This document shows, piece by piece, positions 1-10,286 of a stretch of 61,415 nucleotides of DNA. Origin of the DNA: Sulfuriferula sp. (GTDB taxonomy: Bacteria; Pseudomonadota; Gammaproteobacteria; Burkholderiales; Sulfuriferulaceae). Numbering within the stretch: the first letter of the stretch is position 1; every line of letters begins with the position of its first letter. The translations under genes and the position numbers were made by a program. The notes under the pieces are model-generated. The model was not told the DNA's origin and did not search any database. It saw only the letters and a program-made list of their open reading frames with translations. The DNA lies in NCBI GenBank assembly GCA_013140765.1, contig JABFSE010000011.1, positions 1 through 61,415 on the forward strand, given 5' to 3'.

Positions 1-86
1 CGGTTACCGTCACCAAATTTAACGGTGACGTTTTCAAATAATGGCTTTGCGCCGAATTGTATGGTGAGACCTTGAGTAGCGAGCAC
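1..86 (-). CDS. ABC-F family ATPase, N-terminal fragment
   Basis: Partial gene that runs off the left edge; only the first 28 or so residues are visible. The GTG start at 86 gives VLATQGLTIQFGAKPLFENV, followed by TVKFGDGNR, which matches the opening of YbiT-type ABC-F proteins (beta strands leading to the first Walker A). ABC-F proteins are soluble twin-ATPase factors that act on the ribosome rather than in transport. An AGG lies about 10 bases upstream of the GTG. It is divergent from nothing visible here; the next gene lies on the same strand upstream. The family call is good, the subfamily (YbiT against Uup or EttA) is less certain because both nucleotide-binding domains lie outside the window. 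Confidence 0.75.
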   Translation of the reverse strand, partial: MLATQGLTIQFGAKPLFENVTVKFGDGN

Positions 87-139
87 GATAGTAACCTAAT
101 GAACAAATTAAGTTGCTATTCTACACTGAGACGGGGTGC

Positions 140-2515
140 TTAGACGAGGGGCGCAGGTTTGTGCAAATAATAGCCTTGTACCATATCGACTCCGAGCTCT
201 TTTAATACGGCGTAGGTGTCGGCCGTTTCTACGCATTCGGCTATGGTTTGCTTGCCTAGCCCGTGCGCTACGTCAACGATAGCTTGGATAAAAATGCGGT
301 TGTCTGGCTCTTCGTGCAGCGTACGTATAAACAGACCATCTATTTTGAGGATGTCGGCATCGAGGTATTTAAGGTAAGCGAATGAAGCAAAGCCAGTGCC
401 AAAGTCGTCCAAACTGACAGAGCAACCCATGAGCCGCAATGACAATATGGTGCGTTGTGCATCTTGCAAGTCAGATAATGCGGCAGTTTCGGTGATTTCT
501 ATCATCAGCCGTGCGCTATCTATTTGGTGGTAATCGACTTGTTCAGCGATATATTGTATCAAGCTGGTATCGTCTAATGACCGCGCCGACAAGTTTACCG
601 CCAGCGCGGGTAAGTCGGCATGGGTGGCCAAGGTCATGATGCTTTGCTTGAGCACCCAGCGATCTATTGCCAGTATTTGTCCTGAGCGTTCGGCAATGGG
701 AATGAATTGCTCGGGCAAGATGGGTGGCGCGTCTATTTTTTCTTGCAGGCGTATTAGCACTTCATAGTGGCATGGTGTGCGTTCGTCCATTTTATAAATG
801 CCTTGCAGGTAAATGACAAACAGATTTAGTTGCAGCGCGAGGTCTATGCGCTGATGCCAGTGCATGGCTAATACTTGACGTTGTGAGCTATCTGCTTCGG
901 CTTGATAAACGCGCCAGCTGTTTTTACCTGCTTGTTTGGCTTGATACATGGCGGCATCTGCCCGTGCGACTAAGGCTTCGTCGTCTAGTGCGTGTTCAGG
1001 ATATAGTGCAATGCCTATGCTGGTGGTAATACGTATAGCGGCTTCGTTAAATTGGAATGGGATTTGTGCGACGACACTGGTAAGTCTGCTGGCTAGTGTC
1101 TGCGCACCCGCTAAGTCTATGTTGGTGAGCAATACCGCGAATTCGTCGCCGCCTAAGCGATAAAGTGCTTCGCTGGTGCGTAGTTGCGCTGTCATAACGG
1201 TGGCAATACGGCTTAAAACTTCATCGCCCGTATGGTGACCGAACGCGTCATTGACGTACTTAAAGCCGTCTAAATCTATGAATAATAAAGCACCCGTTTG
1301 CGGATGCCGCGTGTGCTCTTGAAAAGCGCGTTGCAAGGCGGATTCAAAGCTACGGCGATTATATAAGCCCGTGAGCGCGTCACGCTCCGCCATGTAAATT
1401 AGTTTTTGGGCAGTTTGTCGTTCATTGGTAATGTCTTCAAATATCCACAGTGCACCGATTATCTGCGCGTCGTCGGCGAGTATGGTGCGTATGCTGTGGG
1501 TGACGACTCGACCATCCAACATCTCGATTTCCAATAGGCTAGACTCGCTACCGTGCCTTTGATGCAGGTATTCGGCAAAGGTGACGGGATCTTGCAGGGT
1601 GACGTTAGCAGTGCTCATGACTAGGTTGGCCATTTGCCCTATCAGCGAGGCGGCTGGGGTTAGTCGCCATATTTCGGTAAACGCAGGGTTGTAATAGACG
1701 ATTTTGCCATCGTTATCAACAAACAAGATACCCAGATTCATCGCTGACAATAATGCGTTGAGCCGTGTTTGTTCAGCTTGGGCATGTCGCAAGCCCTGTT
1801 GTTGTGAAATTTGCATGGCGTGTAAATCACCGATGCGTTGTCGCAGGCTGCTGCTCATTTGATTAAACGTTGTGTTGAGTTTGCCGACTTCATCTCGACT
1901 GTGGTCAAATAACTCAACGTATAAATTGCCTGCGGCGAGTTGTTCACTGGCGTGGGTGAGTTTTTCCAAGCGGCGGGTGAGGCGCAGGCTTAACAATAGT
2001 AAAAGTACAAAGGCGATAACGGTAGCAATCGTCGCAATGAGAAAGCCGCGCCATATCAGCTGTTGTCGTGTGCGCTGGGCAACGTCGGTGGCGAGATCAA
2101 AGTACAGCGTGCCAACGACGAGGTCGTCTATTTTGATGAGCAAGGTGTTGTGTATTGCATTAGGCATATTAGTGGGCATCTGCATATAGCTATGTGTGCT
2201 GGCTATGGGTGTGCCGATGGTGGCGATGAGTTTACCCGATTCGTCAACCAGACGTAAATAGCGTATGCCTTCGTTGCGCTGTATGTGTTTGAATAGTGTG
2301 CGTATGCCTGCTAGGTCACGCTGAAATAAAGCACTGGCGATGTTAGCGTTGAGGAGTGGGCGTAGTTCGTTGAGTCGGGTTTCGTTTTGTTGCAACAAGG
2401 CTTGATTGACTAAGCTCACGCTGGCGTAGCCCAATGCGAATAACACCAGTATCTGTACTGATAATGCGGCGACGAGTATCTTGAGCCAGAGAGGAAAGTA
2501 CCAGCGCGATTTCAT
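140..2515 (-). CDS. Membrane HAMP-PAS-GGDEF-EAL cyclic-di-GMP protein
   Basis: 791 residues. A first membrane helix (about 10-35) and a second (about 155-177) bracket a periplasmic sensor domain; then follow HAMP (about 178-230), PAS (about 250-370), GGDEF (375-540) and EAL (545-785). The cyclase site is intact (LGGDEF, residues 454-459). The EAL signature reads EVLIR (585-589), which keeps the metal-binding Glu and the ExLxR pattern; DDFGTG and the ECVE motif are also present, so both synthesis and hydrolysis of c-di-GMP are possible. The start overlaps the stop of the upstream binding-protein gene by four bases (ATGA), so the two are translationally coupled. I infer that the periplasmic protein delivers the signal to this receptor. 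Confidence 0.92.
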   Translation of the reverse strand: MKSRWYFPLWLKILVAALSVQILVLFALGYASVSLVNQALLQQNETRLNELRPLLNANIASALFQRDLAGIRTLFKHIQRNEGIRYLRLVDESGKLIATIGTPIASTHSYMQMPTNMPNAIHNTLLIKIDDLVVGTLYFDLATDVAQRTRQQLIWRGFLIATIATVIAFVLLLLLSLRLTRRLEKLTHASEQLAAGNLYVELFDHSRDEVGKLNTTFNQMSSSLRQRIGDLHAMQISQQQGLRHAQAEQTRLNALLSAMNLGILFVDNDGKIVYYNPAFTEIWRLTPAASLIGQMANLVMSTANVTLQDPVTFAEYLHQRHGSESSLLEIEMLDGRVVTHSIRTILADDAQIIGALWIFEDITNERQTAQKLIYMAERDALTGLYNRRSFESALQRAFQEHTRHPQTGALLFIDLDGFKYVNDAFGHHTGDEVLSRIATVMTAQLRTSEALYRLGGDEFAVLLTNIDLAGAQTLASRLTSVVAQIPFQFNEAAIRITTSIGIALYPEHALDDEALVARADAAMYQAKQAGKNSWRVYQAEADSSQRQVLAMHWHQRIDLALQLNLFVIYLQGIYKMDERTPCHYEVLIRLQEKIDAPPILPEQFIPIAERSGQILAIDRWVLKQSIMTLATHADLPALAVNLSARSLDDTSLIQYIAEQVDYHQIDSARLMIEITETAALSDLQDAQRTILSLRLMGCSVSLDDFGTGFASFAYLKYLDADILKIDGLFIRTLHEEPDNRIFIQAIVDVAHGLGKQTIAECVETADTYAVLKELGVDMVQGYYLHKPAPLV

Positions 2516-3357
2516 GGTGTGGGGGCAGATAATTGCGCTTGCGTAATAAGACCGTAAGTTTGTAATGTCGCTAAATCAGCGGGTACAGCATTGATAATGC
2601 CACCTAAGCGTTGTGTATCAATAAAAGCGGCCCCTGTGGTGGTGTACGCATAGCGTATCAGTGCGGTGCGGATATTGTCGCGGACGGCTGTACTCAAGTC
2701 AGGATTGGCTAAGATAAACTGGCTGGTGACTTCAGGCGTGTGCGCAATAATACGTAACGATGATTGCACCTCTACTGACATTTGGGCATAGGGTAATTGA
2801 CCTATCATCGCACAGTCTGCTTTACCCAGCATCACCGACAATGCGGCGTTAGTGTGATTGTTATATGGGATGGGCAAGTAATCTGTGTCAGCTTGCAAAC
2901 CCTGCGTTTTGAGGTAACTCACGCCTAGTTGATAAACGATAGTCAAGGGGTCGGTAAAGGCGATAGTTTTGCCACGGCAGGCGTTGACTTTATCTATGTG
3001 TGATGTTTTAGCACTCACCAGTATGCCCGATACGCGTTTGGCATAGCGGACTAGCGGTTGATAGTGCGATTCTGTCATGGCCAGCCAAGCCAGATTAGGT
3101 GCGGTGACGATAAGGTCAAATTCTTTATTACGCGTGGCGAGATAAAAACTACGAAAATCTTTAGCCGAACTCAAGCGTACAGGCTGACCTAATTGTTGTG
3201 TTAGATAATTAGCCAGCGGTTGGTAAATCTCAACTAATTTATTAACGGGCAGGTTAGGGAATAAGCCTAATGTCAAAGTGCGCGGCGCGGCAATGGTGCG
3301 TAAGGGAAGCGCACCCAGTAATAAACCCGCGCAAAAATGGCGACGGCTAATGCTCAT
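2512..3357 (-). CDS. PhnD-like periplasmic phosphate/phosphonate binding protein
   Basis: 281 residues of the PhnD/SsuA-like periplasmic binding fold (Type 2). The N-terminus has an SRRHFC stretch followed by a hydrophobic segment and AA cleavage site, resembling a Tat-type signal. The family opening (LTLGLFPNLPVNKLVEIYQPL) and the segment around TAPNLAWLAM fit solute-binding proteins of phosphonate-type transporters. No permease or ATPase is nearby; instead the gene overlaps the GGDEF-EAL gene by four bases. This suggests a sensory accessory role rather than transport. The ligand is unknown: family names (phosphate, phosphite, phosphonate) should not be taken as evidence of the substrate. 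Confidence 0.85.
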   Translation of the reverse strand: MSISRRHFCAGLLLGALPLRTIAAPRTLTLGLFPNLPVNKLVEIYQPLANYLTQQLGQPVRLSSAKDFRSFYLATRNKEFDLIVTAPNLAWLAMTESHYQPLVRYAKRVSGILVSAKTSHIDKVNACRGKTIAFTDPLTIVYQLGVSYLKTQGLQADTDYLPIPYNNHTNAALSVMLGKADCAMIGQLPYAQMSVEVQSSLRIIAHTPEVTSQFILANPDLSTAVRDNIRTALIRYAYTTTGAAFIDTQRLGGIINAVPADLATLQTYGLITQAQLSAPTP

Positions 3358-3395
3358 GTTGTTGCCGATGCTCGCAATGGTGCATTCCCCGTGTT

Positions 3396-4721
3396 TTATA
3401 GTTGTTTAACAAACACTTTAGAGCGTCGTTGATAATTGTATAGTAATTGTTTTTGCGTGGGCAAATCTTTGACGTTGGCACTGACAAAATCGCGCTCTAT
3501 AAACCAATGTGCGGTGTGGGTGGTGAGGACAAATAAACGGCGTAAGTTTAATTGTCTAGCGGCTTGTTCTACGGCTTCAAGTAGCGCATCGCCACGTGCC
3601 TGACCGCGATAGTCTGGATGGATGGCGAGGCAGGCTAGTTCACCTGCTTGGTCATCGACATGGTCGTCGGTAAAAGGGTAGAGCGCGGCACAGCCGATTA
3701 ACATGCCGTCGTGTTCTAACACGATGAAACGGTCAATTTCCATTTCCAAACGTTCGCGTGAGCGTCTGACTAACATGCCATCAGCCTCTAGCGGCTGTAT
3801 CAATGCCAAAATTCCGCCTACGTCGTCGATTTGAGCGGCGCGTAGCGTTTCCAGACGCGCAGGCGTAATCATCGTGCCTATGCCATCGCGAGTGAATAGC
3901 TCGCTCAATAATGCGCCGTCGGTATGACGGCTGATTAAATGCGCGCGTTTGACCTGATGCTGGCAGGCGTGGATAGCGCAGGGTAAATAATAGGCTACGT
4001 CATCGGCTAAATTAAGGCTTAATAAGGGTTGCGCTTCGCTGACGCTCAAACTGCGTATCAGCTCACCTAGCGCGTTTTGTACACCGTCGGTTTCCATGAG
4101 GAATATCAGTTTATCAGCCGCTAATTCAGTGGCGGCGGCGGTAGCAACGTCTTCTAGTGAGAGGTTGAAAATCTCCCCTGTGGGCGAATAGCCTAGCGGT
4201 GAAAGTAGCACGATGTCGTTATCATCCAGTCGTTGACGGATGGCGGCGGTGTTGATTTTGCGTACTGCGCCTGTGTGTTGTAAGTCCACGCCTAAACGTA
4301 CTCCCAGCGGGCGGGCGGTGACGAAATTACCCGAAGCAACGCGAATATCCGCATTAGCCATCGGGCTATTAGGTAATCCCATAGAAAGCAAAGCCTCGAT
4401 TTCTACCCGCACCTCGCCCACAGCCTCTTTTACGCACATTAAGGCATCTGCATCGGTGACGCGCAAGCCGTCGATATAGCGGATTTCAGCTTTGCGTTCT
4501 ATCAGGTGCGCCTCAACTTGTGGGCGCACCCCATGCACCAGCACCAGGCGCACGCCTAGGCTGTTGAGTAGATTCAAATCATGCGCGAGGCGGGTAAATT
4601 GCCCGTCGGTGAGCACCTCGCCGCCAAACGCAAGTACAAACGTCTTGCCACGAAAAGCGTGGATATACGGCGCGGCGGCGCGAAACCAAGGGACAAATGA
4701 GCTGGGTGGTGTGGTCGGCAT
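3396..4721 (-). CDS. argA: N-acetylglutamate synthase (ArgA)
   Basis: 441 residues, the normal length for the two-domain bacterial enzyme that acetylates glutamate from acetyl-CoA in the first step of arginine synthesis. An amino-acid-kinase domain covers about 20-290 (LVLVHGVRPQVEAHL, then LSPLGYSPTGEIFNLS) and a GNAT acetyltransferase domain covers about 295-435, with the acetyl-CoA loop at YRGQARGDALLEAVE. The kinase domain normally serves as the arginine feedback site and is not catalytic. It starts at an ATG at 4721 and stands alone on the minus strand between rsmE and the binding protein. Confidence 0.95.
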   Translation of the reverse strand: MPTTPPSSFVPWFRAAAPYIHAFRGKTFVLAFGGEVLTDGQFTRLAHDLNLLNSLGVRLVLVHGVRPQVEAHLIERKAEIRYIDGLRVTDADALMCVKEAVGEVRVEIEALLSMGLPNSPMANADIRVASGNFVTARPLGVRLGVDLQHTGAVRKINTAAIRQRLDDNDIVLLSPLGYSPTGEIFNLSLEDVATAAATELAADKLIFLMETDGVQNALGELIRSLSVSEAQPLLSLNLADDVAYYLPCAIHACQHQVKRAHLISRHTDGALLSELFTRDGIGTMITPARLETLRAAQIDDVGGILALIQPLEADGMLVRRSRERLEMEIDRFIVLEHDGMLIGCAALYPFTDDHVDDQAGELACLAIHPDYRGQARGDALLEAVEQAARQLNLRRLFVLTTHTAHWFIERDFVSANVKDLPTQKQLLYNYQRRSKVFVKQL

Positions 4722-4832
4722 AGTGAGACTCGTTGATTTTAGTGGTGAGTGTATAAGCTATCAGTGGCGTTGTCCACGGCTCGAGACCTTTGCACGACGA
4801 CTGCGCTTGTTCATATTTCGTTGGGAATCAGC

Positions 4833-5558
4833 TTAAAAATCACCCCACAGCGTTTGTATCGCACTTAACGCCGCCAGTGCTGCTGTTTCGGTACGCAGTA
4901 CGCGTGGACCTAGTTGTATCGCCGTGTGTTGTGCAGCTAATGCGGCTTGATATTCAGCGGTTGTAAAACCACCTTCGGGACCTGCGAGTAATTCTATCGC
5001 GGCAGTCGGCGGCGTGAGTGTGTGCAAAGTGTGCGTTGCATCTGGGGCGAATAATAGGCGTAATTGGCTGGTGCTGGGTGTAGTGAGCCAAGTCGATAAG
5101 CTGATAACGGGTGCGACTTGCGGCACGCGGTTACGCCCGCATTGTTCGCACGCGGCAATGACGAGGTTTTGCCAGTGCAGGCGGCGTTTGTCGGCACGTT
5201 CATCGTTGAGTTTGACCACGCTACGGGCGCAACTCACAGGCTGTATGTGGGTTACGCCTAGCTCTACGGCTTTCTGTAAGGTGTAATCCATGCGGTCGCC
5301 GCTGGATATGCCTTGTACCAAAGTCGTGTGCAGCGGTGATTCGCGGCTGATATTTTGGCAATTTTCAATATGCACATTGACGTTGCGCTTATCAATAAAA
5401 GTGATAGTGGCGGCGTATTCTTCGCCTAAGCCATTGAATAAAGTGATGTGGTCGCCCACGCTCAAACGTAGTACGCGTGCGGCATGATGCGCGGCGGCAT
5501 CGGGCAACGCATAGTCTTGGTGGGTTTGTATATTATCAGGGAAATAAAATCGTGACAT
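4833..5558 (-). CDS. rsmE: 16S rRNA m3U1498 methyltransferase
   Basis: 241 residues from the ATG at 5558 (MSRFYFPDN), which is where family members start; an in-frame TTG at 5612 would add 18 residues without family resemblance. RsmE is a SPOUT-fold, SAM-dependent enzyme that methylates N3 of U1498 in 16S rRNA. An N-terminal PUA-like part is followed by the knotted domain, with the typical motifs AGPEGGFTTAEY and LGPRVLRTETAAL near the C-terminus. It ends close to argA, in the same direction, but 111 bases apart. Confidence 0.94.
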   Translation of the reverse strand: MSRFYFPDNIQTHQDYALPDAAAHHAARVLRLSVGDHITLFNGLGEEYAATITFIDKRNVNVHIENCQNISRESPLHTTLVQGISSGDRMDYTLQKAVELGVTHIQPVSCARSVVKLNDERADKRRLHWQNLVIAACEQCGRNRVPQVAPVISLSTWLTTPSTSQLRLLFAPDATHTLHTLTPPTAAIELLAGPEGGFTTAEYQAALAAQHTAIQLGPRVLRTETAALAALSAIQTLWGDF

Positions 5559-5629
5559 GACAAGGGGTGCGTATAGGGTAAGTTTGCGTGATATGATAAC
5601 TGTTAAATTCAATGTCTGTGGAGTGAAAT

Positions 5630-6184
5630 ATGGTTAGTTTACAAACCCCTGTGTGTGATTTCGGCTGGCAAGCCCCTGAATTTGATTTGTTGGGCGTAGA
5701 TGGTCAACGTCATAGCTTGGCTTCCGCTATGGGTGAAAACGGCTTGTTGGTGATGTTTATTTGCAATCATTGTCCTTACGTGCAATCTATACGACCACGT
5801 TTGGTCGCCGCGTGCCGTGAGTTGCGGGATGCGCATGGCGTGAACAGTATTGCGATTATGTCGAATGATGCCGCTGATTATGCAGAAGATAGCTTTGAAA
5901 ATATGGGCAAAGTGGCGGCTGAGTTTGATTTTCCGTTTGCTTACGTGATTGATGAAACGCAAGCTGTGGCAAAGGCTTACGATGCGGTATGTACGCCTGA
6001 TTTTTTTGGTTTGAATCGTGCAGGTGAGTTGCAGTATCGTGGGCGTTTTGATGCGTCACGTAAAGAAACCGCGCCTGAAGGCGTGCGGCGGGATTTATTT
6101 GTAGCCATGGTGCAAGTAGCGACCACGCAAAAAGGGCCTGTTGCCCAAATTCCGAGTATGGGTTGTTCGATTAAGTGGAAGTGA
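5630..6184 (+). CDS. Thioredoxin-fold (AhpC/TSA-type) protein
   Basis: 184 residues with no signal peptide, so probably cytoplasmic. The redoxin fold shows a CNHCPYV motif near residue 45, the place of the active-site cysteines, followed by a peroxiredoxin-like core (FAYVIDETQAVAKAYDA, TPDFFGLNRAGELQYRGRFD). This corresponds to the widespread thioredoxin-family proteins usually annotated only as redoxin-domain proteins. The C-terminus carries a further Cys (MGCSIKW), which recurs in this group. It starts 18 bases after the divergent rsmE region and is followed after four bases by the phosphatase gene, with which it probably forms an operon. The substrate is unknown. Confidence 0.85.
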   Translation: MVSLQTPVCDFGWQAPEFDLLGVDGQRHSLASAMGENGLLVMFICNHCPYVQSIRPRLVAACRELRDAHGVNSIAIMSNDAADYAEDSFENMGKVAAEFDFPFAYVIDETQAVAKAYDAVCTPDFFGLNRAGELQYRGRFDASRKETAPEGVRRDLFVAMVQVATTQKGPVAQIPSMGCSIKWK

Positions 6185-6188
6185 GTCT

Positions 6189-6989
6189 ATGTTAGAGCTA
6201 GTCATGGCGGCGGTAAAACGCGTCGCGCAAACCGAAGTCATGCCGCGTTATCTGAAAATCGGGCATAGCCGTAAAGACGACGGCAGTATGTTCACCGAAG
6301 CCGACTTGGCGTGCCAAAACGCGCTGGTGGTCGAATTGCAAAAAATCGCACCCTACCCTGTGCTGGGCGAGGAAATGACCGAAGCCGAACAGCAGGCGCA
6401 ATGGGATGCGGGCGATGCTGGCTTGTGGTGCATAGACCCTATCGACGGCACGTCTAATTTCGTCAACGGCATTCCTTATTTTGCGGTTTCTGTCGCCCTG
6501 ATGCGGTATGGGCGTAGCGTGCTGGGGGTGATTTACGACCCCGTGGCTGACGAGATGTTTTATGCTGAACAAGGTGCTGGTGCGTTTCTGAATGGCACGG
6601 CGTTGCCGATTTTGACGCGCTCACCTGATTTGCGGGCGAGCTTGGCGGCAGTCGAGTTGAAGCGCATTAGCGACAACATTACCGCGCAAATTGCGTTGCA
6701 TCCGCCTTACGCATCGCAACGTAATTTTGGTGCGAGTACGCTAGATTGGTGTTATACGGCGGCGGGTCGGTTTGATGTGTATTTGCATGGCGGGCAAAAG
6801 CTGTGGGATTACGCCGCTGGTTGCCTGATTATGCAGGAAGCAGGCGGACATTGTTGTACGTTAGAAGAAGATGATTTTTGGGCGGCAACGCCTTGGCAAC
6901 GTCCTGTAGTAGCGGCGTTAGGGCGCGATTTGTTTGACGAATGGCGTGACTGGATACGCGCGGCAGAAAAACTGCCTGTTAATTTATAA
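6189..6989 (+). CDS. Inositol-monophosphatase family phosphatase
   Basis: 266 residues from the ATG at 6189, four bases after the preceding stop; an upstream in-frame start would overlap the redoxin gene by 44 bases and is not needed. Metal-dependent sugar-phosphatase fold: GEEMTE (first metal ligand), WCIDPIDGTSNFVNG (the DPxDGT signature) and WDYAAGCLIMQEAGG (the third Asp). Members hydrolyse inositol phosphate, histidinol phosphate, CysQ substrates or fructose bisphosphate, and the sequence alone does not choose between these. Position directly before the glycolysis/Calvin operon makes a sugar-phosphate role plausible, but that is inference. Confidence 0.88.
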   Translation: MLELVMAAVKRVAQTEVMPRYLKIGHSRKDDGSMFTEADLACQNALVVELQKIAPYPVLGEEMTEAEQQAQWDAGDAGLWCIDPIDGTSNFVNGIPYFAVSVALMRYGRSVLGVIYDPVADEMFYAEQGAGAFLNGTALPILTRSPDLRASLAAVELKRISDNITAQIALHPPYASQRNFGASTLDWCYTAAGRFDVYLHGGQKLWDYAAGCLIMQEAGGHCCTLEEDDFWAATPWQRPVVAALGRDLFDEWRDWIRAAEKLPVNL

Positions 6990-7124
6990 ACATTCAGCAT
7001 AAATTTAGTGGCTATAAACTGCGTGATGATGCGTGGTTTATGCTTGCTGAAAATCCTCATGTCGGCGATAATCGAGAGTATTTCGCTTAGGCGTATCCCC
7101 ATTTTTTATTTCTAAGGAAGAAGC

Positions 7125-9110
7125 ATGGCAACTCGTAACGAATTAGCAAACGCTATCCGCGCATTGGCGATGGATGCGGTTGAAAAAGCAAAATCTGGTC
7201 ACCCAGGCGCACCTATGGGGATGGCGGAAATCGCTGAAGTAGTATGGAATCACCATCTGCGTCACAATCCTAACAATCCTAAATGGGCTGATCGCGACCG
7301 TTTTGTGCTGTCTAATGGTCATGGCTCTATGCTGATTTACGCGTTATTGCACCTGACTGGCTATGATTTGCCTATCGAAGAAATCAAAAACTTCCGCCAA
7401 ATGCACTCCAAAACGCCAGGTCACCCAGAATACGGCTACACCGCTGGGGTAGAAACCACCACAGGTCCTTTGGGTCAAGGGATCACCAATGCGGTTGGTA
7501 TGGCGATGGCGGAAAAATTGCTAGCGGCCGAATTTAACAAACCTGATCATGAAATCGTTAACCATCACACCTATGTGTTCCTGGGCGATGGTTGTCTGAT
7601 GGAAGGTATTTCGCATGAAGCCTGCGCATTGGCAGGCACATGGGGCTTGGGTAAATTGATTGCATTCTGGGACGACAACGGTATTTCTATCGACGGTCAT
7701 GTTGAAGGCTGGTTTACTGATGACACACCTAAGCGTTTTGAATCTTACGGCTGGCATGTGATTGCAGGCGTGGATGGTCACAGCGTTGCGGCGGTAGAGG
7801 CGGCAGTACAAGCGGCTAAATTGGTTACCGACAAGCCAACGATGATTTGCTGCAAAACTATCATCGGTAAAGGCTCACCCAACAAAGAAGGTACGCACGA
7901 TGTACACGGTGCGGCTTTGGGCGAAGCGGAAATCGCTGACACCCGTAAAAATCTGGGCTGGAATCATGCGCCGTTTGAAATCCCTGCTGATATTTATGAA
8001 GGCTGGGATGCACGCACTAAAGGCGCAGGTCTGGAAACTTTATGGAATAACAAATTCGCTGAATACGCGGCAGCTTATCCAGCTGAAGCGGCTGAGTTTA
8101 CTCGCCGTACAGCCAGCGAATTGCCAGCCAATTGGGACGCGCATTTAGCGCAAGCAATCGCGGCAATTAACGCTAAAGCTGAAACTGTCGCAACGCGTAA
8201 AGCATCACAAATCGCGATTAACGCATTAGCACCTGCATTGCCAGAGTTTCTGGGTGGTTCAGCCGATTTGACTGGTTCTAACTTGACCAACTGGACAGGT
8301 TGTCATCACGTACACGGCAAATCAACAGGTAATTACATTTCCTACGGTGTGCGCGAGTTTGGTATGAGCCACATTATGAATGGTATGGCGTTGCATGGCG
8401 GTTTGTTGCCATTCGGCGGTACATTCTTGATGTTCTCTGAATATGCGCGTAACGCATTGCGTATGGCGGCGTTGATGAAACAGCGCGTTATCTGGGTGTT
8501 CACCCATGATTCTATCGGCTTGGGCGAAGATGGTCCTACTCATCAACCAGTTGAACAAACAGCCACCTTGCGCATGATACCTAACATGGATGTATGGCGT
8601 CCTTGCGATACGGTAGAAACCATTGTTGCCTGGGGTTTCGGTGTGGCGCGTCATGATGGCCCTACCAGCTTGATCCTGAGCCGTCAAAACTTGCCGTTCA
8701 TGGCGCGTGATGAAGCGACTATCGCTAATGTTGCACGTGGTGGTTATGTATTGAAAGATGTAGCGAATCCACAAGTTGTGTTGATAGCTACGGGTTCTGA
8801 AGTTGAATTAGCAGTGAAAGCACAAGCCGCATTGGCAGAATCTGGCATTGCCGCACGTGTTGTCTCTATGCCTTCAACTAACGTATTCGACCGTCAAGAT
8901 GCTGCTTACAAAGCCAGCGTATTGCCTAAAGGTGTCGTGCGCGTGGCGATAGAAGCGGGCGTGACTGGCTTCTGGCATAAATACGTCGGTTTGGAAGGCG
9001 CAGTGGTGGGCATGGATACATTCGGTGAATCAGCCCCTGCCCCAGCGTTGTTCAAACACTTTGGTTTCACCGTTGAAAACGTAGTCAATACCGTTAAAGG
9101 CGTATTGTAA
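7125..9110 (+). CDS. tkt: Transketolase
   Basis: 661 residues, the full length of bacterial transketolases. Thiamine diphosphate enzyme that transfers two-carbon units between ketoses and aldoses in the pentose phosphate and Calvin cycles. The N-terminal part has [12 protein letters not shown] and the TPP motif [12 protein letters not shown]; the middle domain has [19 protein letters not shown] and [17 protein letters not shown]; the C-terminal domain is intact. AAGGAAG lies just before the ATG. It is the first gene of a tkt-gap-pgk-pyk-fba operon, an order common in betaproteobacteria. Confidence 0.97.
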   Translation: MATRNELANAIRALAMDAVEKAKSGHPGAPMGMAEIAEVVWNHHLRHNPNNPKWADRDRFVLSNGHGSMLIYALLHLTGYDLPIEEIKNFRQMHSKTPGHPEYGYTAGVETTTGPLGQGITNAVGMAMAEKLLAAEFNKPDHEIVNHHTYVFLGDGCLMEGISHEACALAGTWGLGKLIAFWDDNGISIDGHVEGWFTDDTPKRFESYGWHVIAGVDGHSVAAVEAAVQAAKLVTDKPTMICCKTIIGKGSPNKEGTHDVHGAALGEAEIADTRKNLGWNHAPFEIPADIYEGWDARTKGAGLETLWNNKFAEYAAAYPAEAAEFTRRTASELPANWDAHLAQAIAAINAKAETVATRKASQIAINALAPALPEFLGGSADLTGSNLTNWTGCHHVHGKSTGNYISYGVREFGMSHIMNGMALHGGLLPFGGTFLMFSEYARNALRMAALMKQRVIWVFTHDSIGLGEDGPTHQPVEQTATLRMIPNMDVWRPCDTVETIVAWGFGVARHDGPTSLILSRQNLPFMARDEATIANVARGGYVLKDVANPQVVLIATGSEVELAVKAQAALAESGIAARVVSMPSTNVFDRQDAAYKASVLPKGVVRVAIEAGVTGFWHKYVGLEGAVVGMDTFGESAPAPALFKHFGFTVENVVNTVKGVL

Positions 9111-9155
9111 TTTGATGCGTGACCCCAGCCCGCACATCATGCTGGCTGAGGATAA

Positions 9156-10181
<1,026 letters not shown>

Positions 10182-10190
10182 TTGATTGTG

Positions 10191-10217
10191 AGTGGGTTGG
10201 CAATGCCAGCCCACTTT
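10191..10217 (+). terminator. Hairpin between gap and pgk (attenuator or mRNA stabiliser)
   Basis: GTGGGTTGGC and GCCAGCCCAC form a near-perfect stem with an AAT loop just after the gap stop, followed by TTTCTATTTT. The T-run is imperfect, so partial termination or 3' end stabilisation of tkt-gap mRNA is more likely than a full stop, given that pgk follows with only a short gap. Confidence 0.55.
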
Positions 10218-10286
10218 CTATTTTGTGAGTCTTAAGTTTAGATAAACAAATCTAACCTTAAATCTTACTTAAATTTGGAGAATAGT

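Noticed and set aside
584-760. EAL domain of the first gene considered inactive because it reads EVL
   Set aside because: ExLxR, DDFGTG and the ECVE motif are kept; the Ala position is not catalytic.
6995-7055. Inverted stretch TTCAGCATAAA ... TTTATGCTTGCTGAA before tkt as a riboswitch or terminator
   Set aside because: Imperfect pairing, long loop, no T-run; too weak to call.
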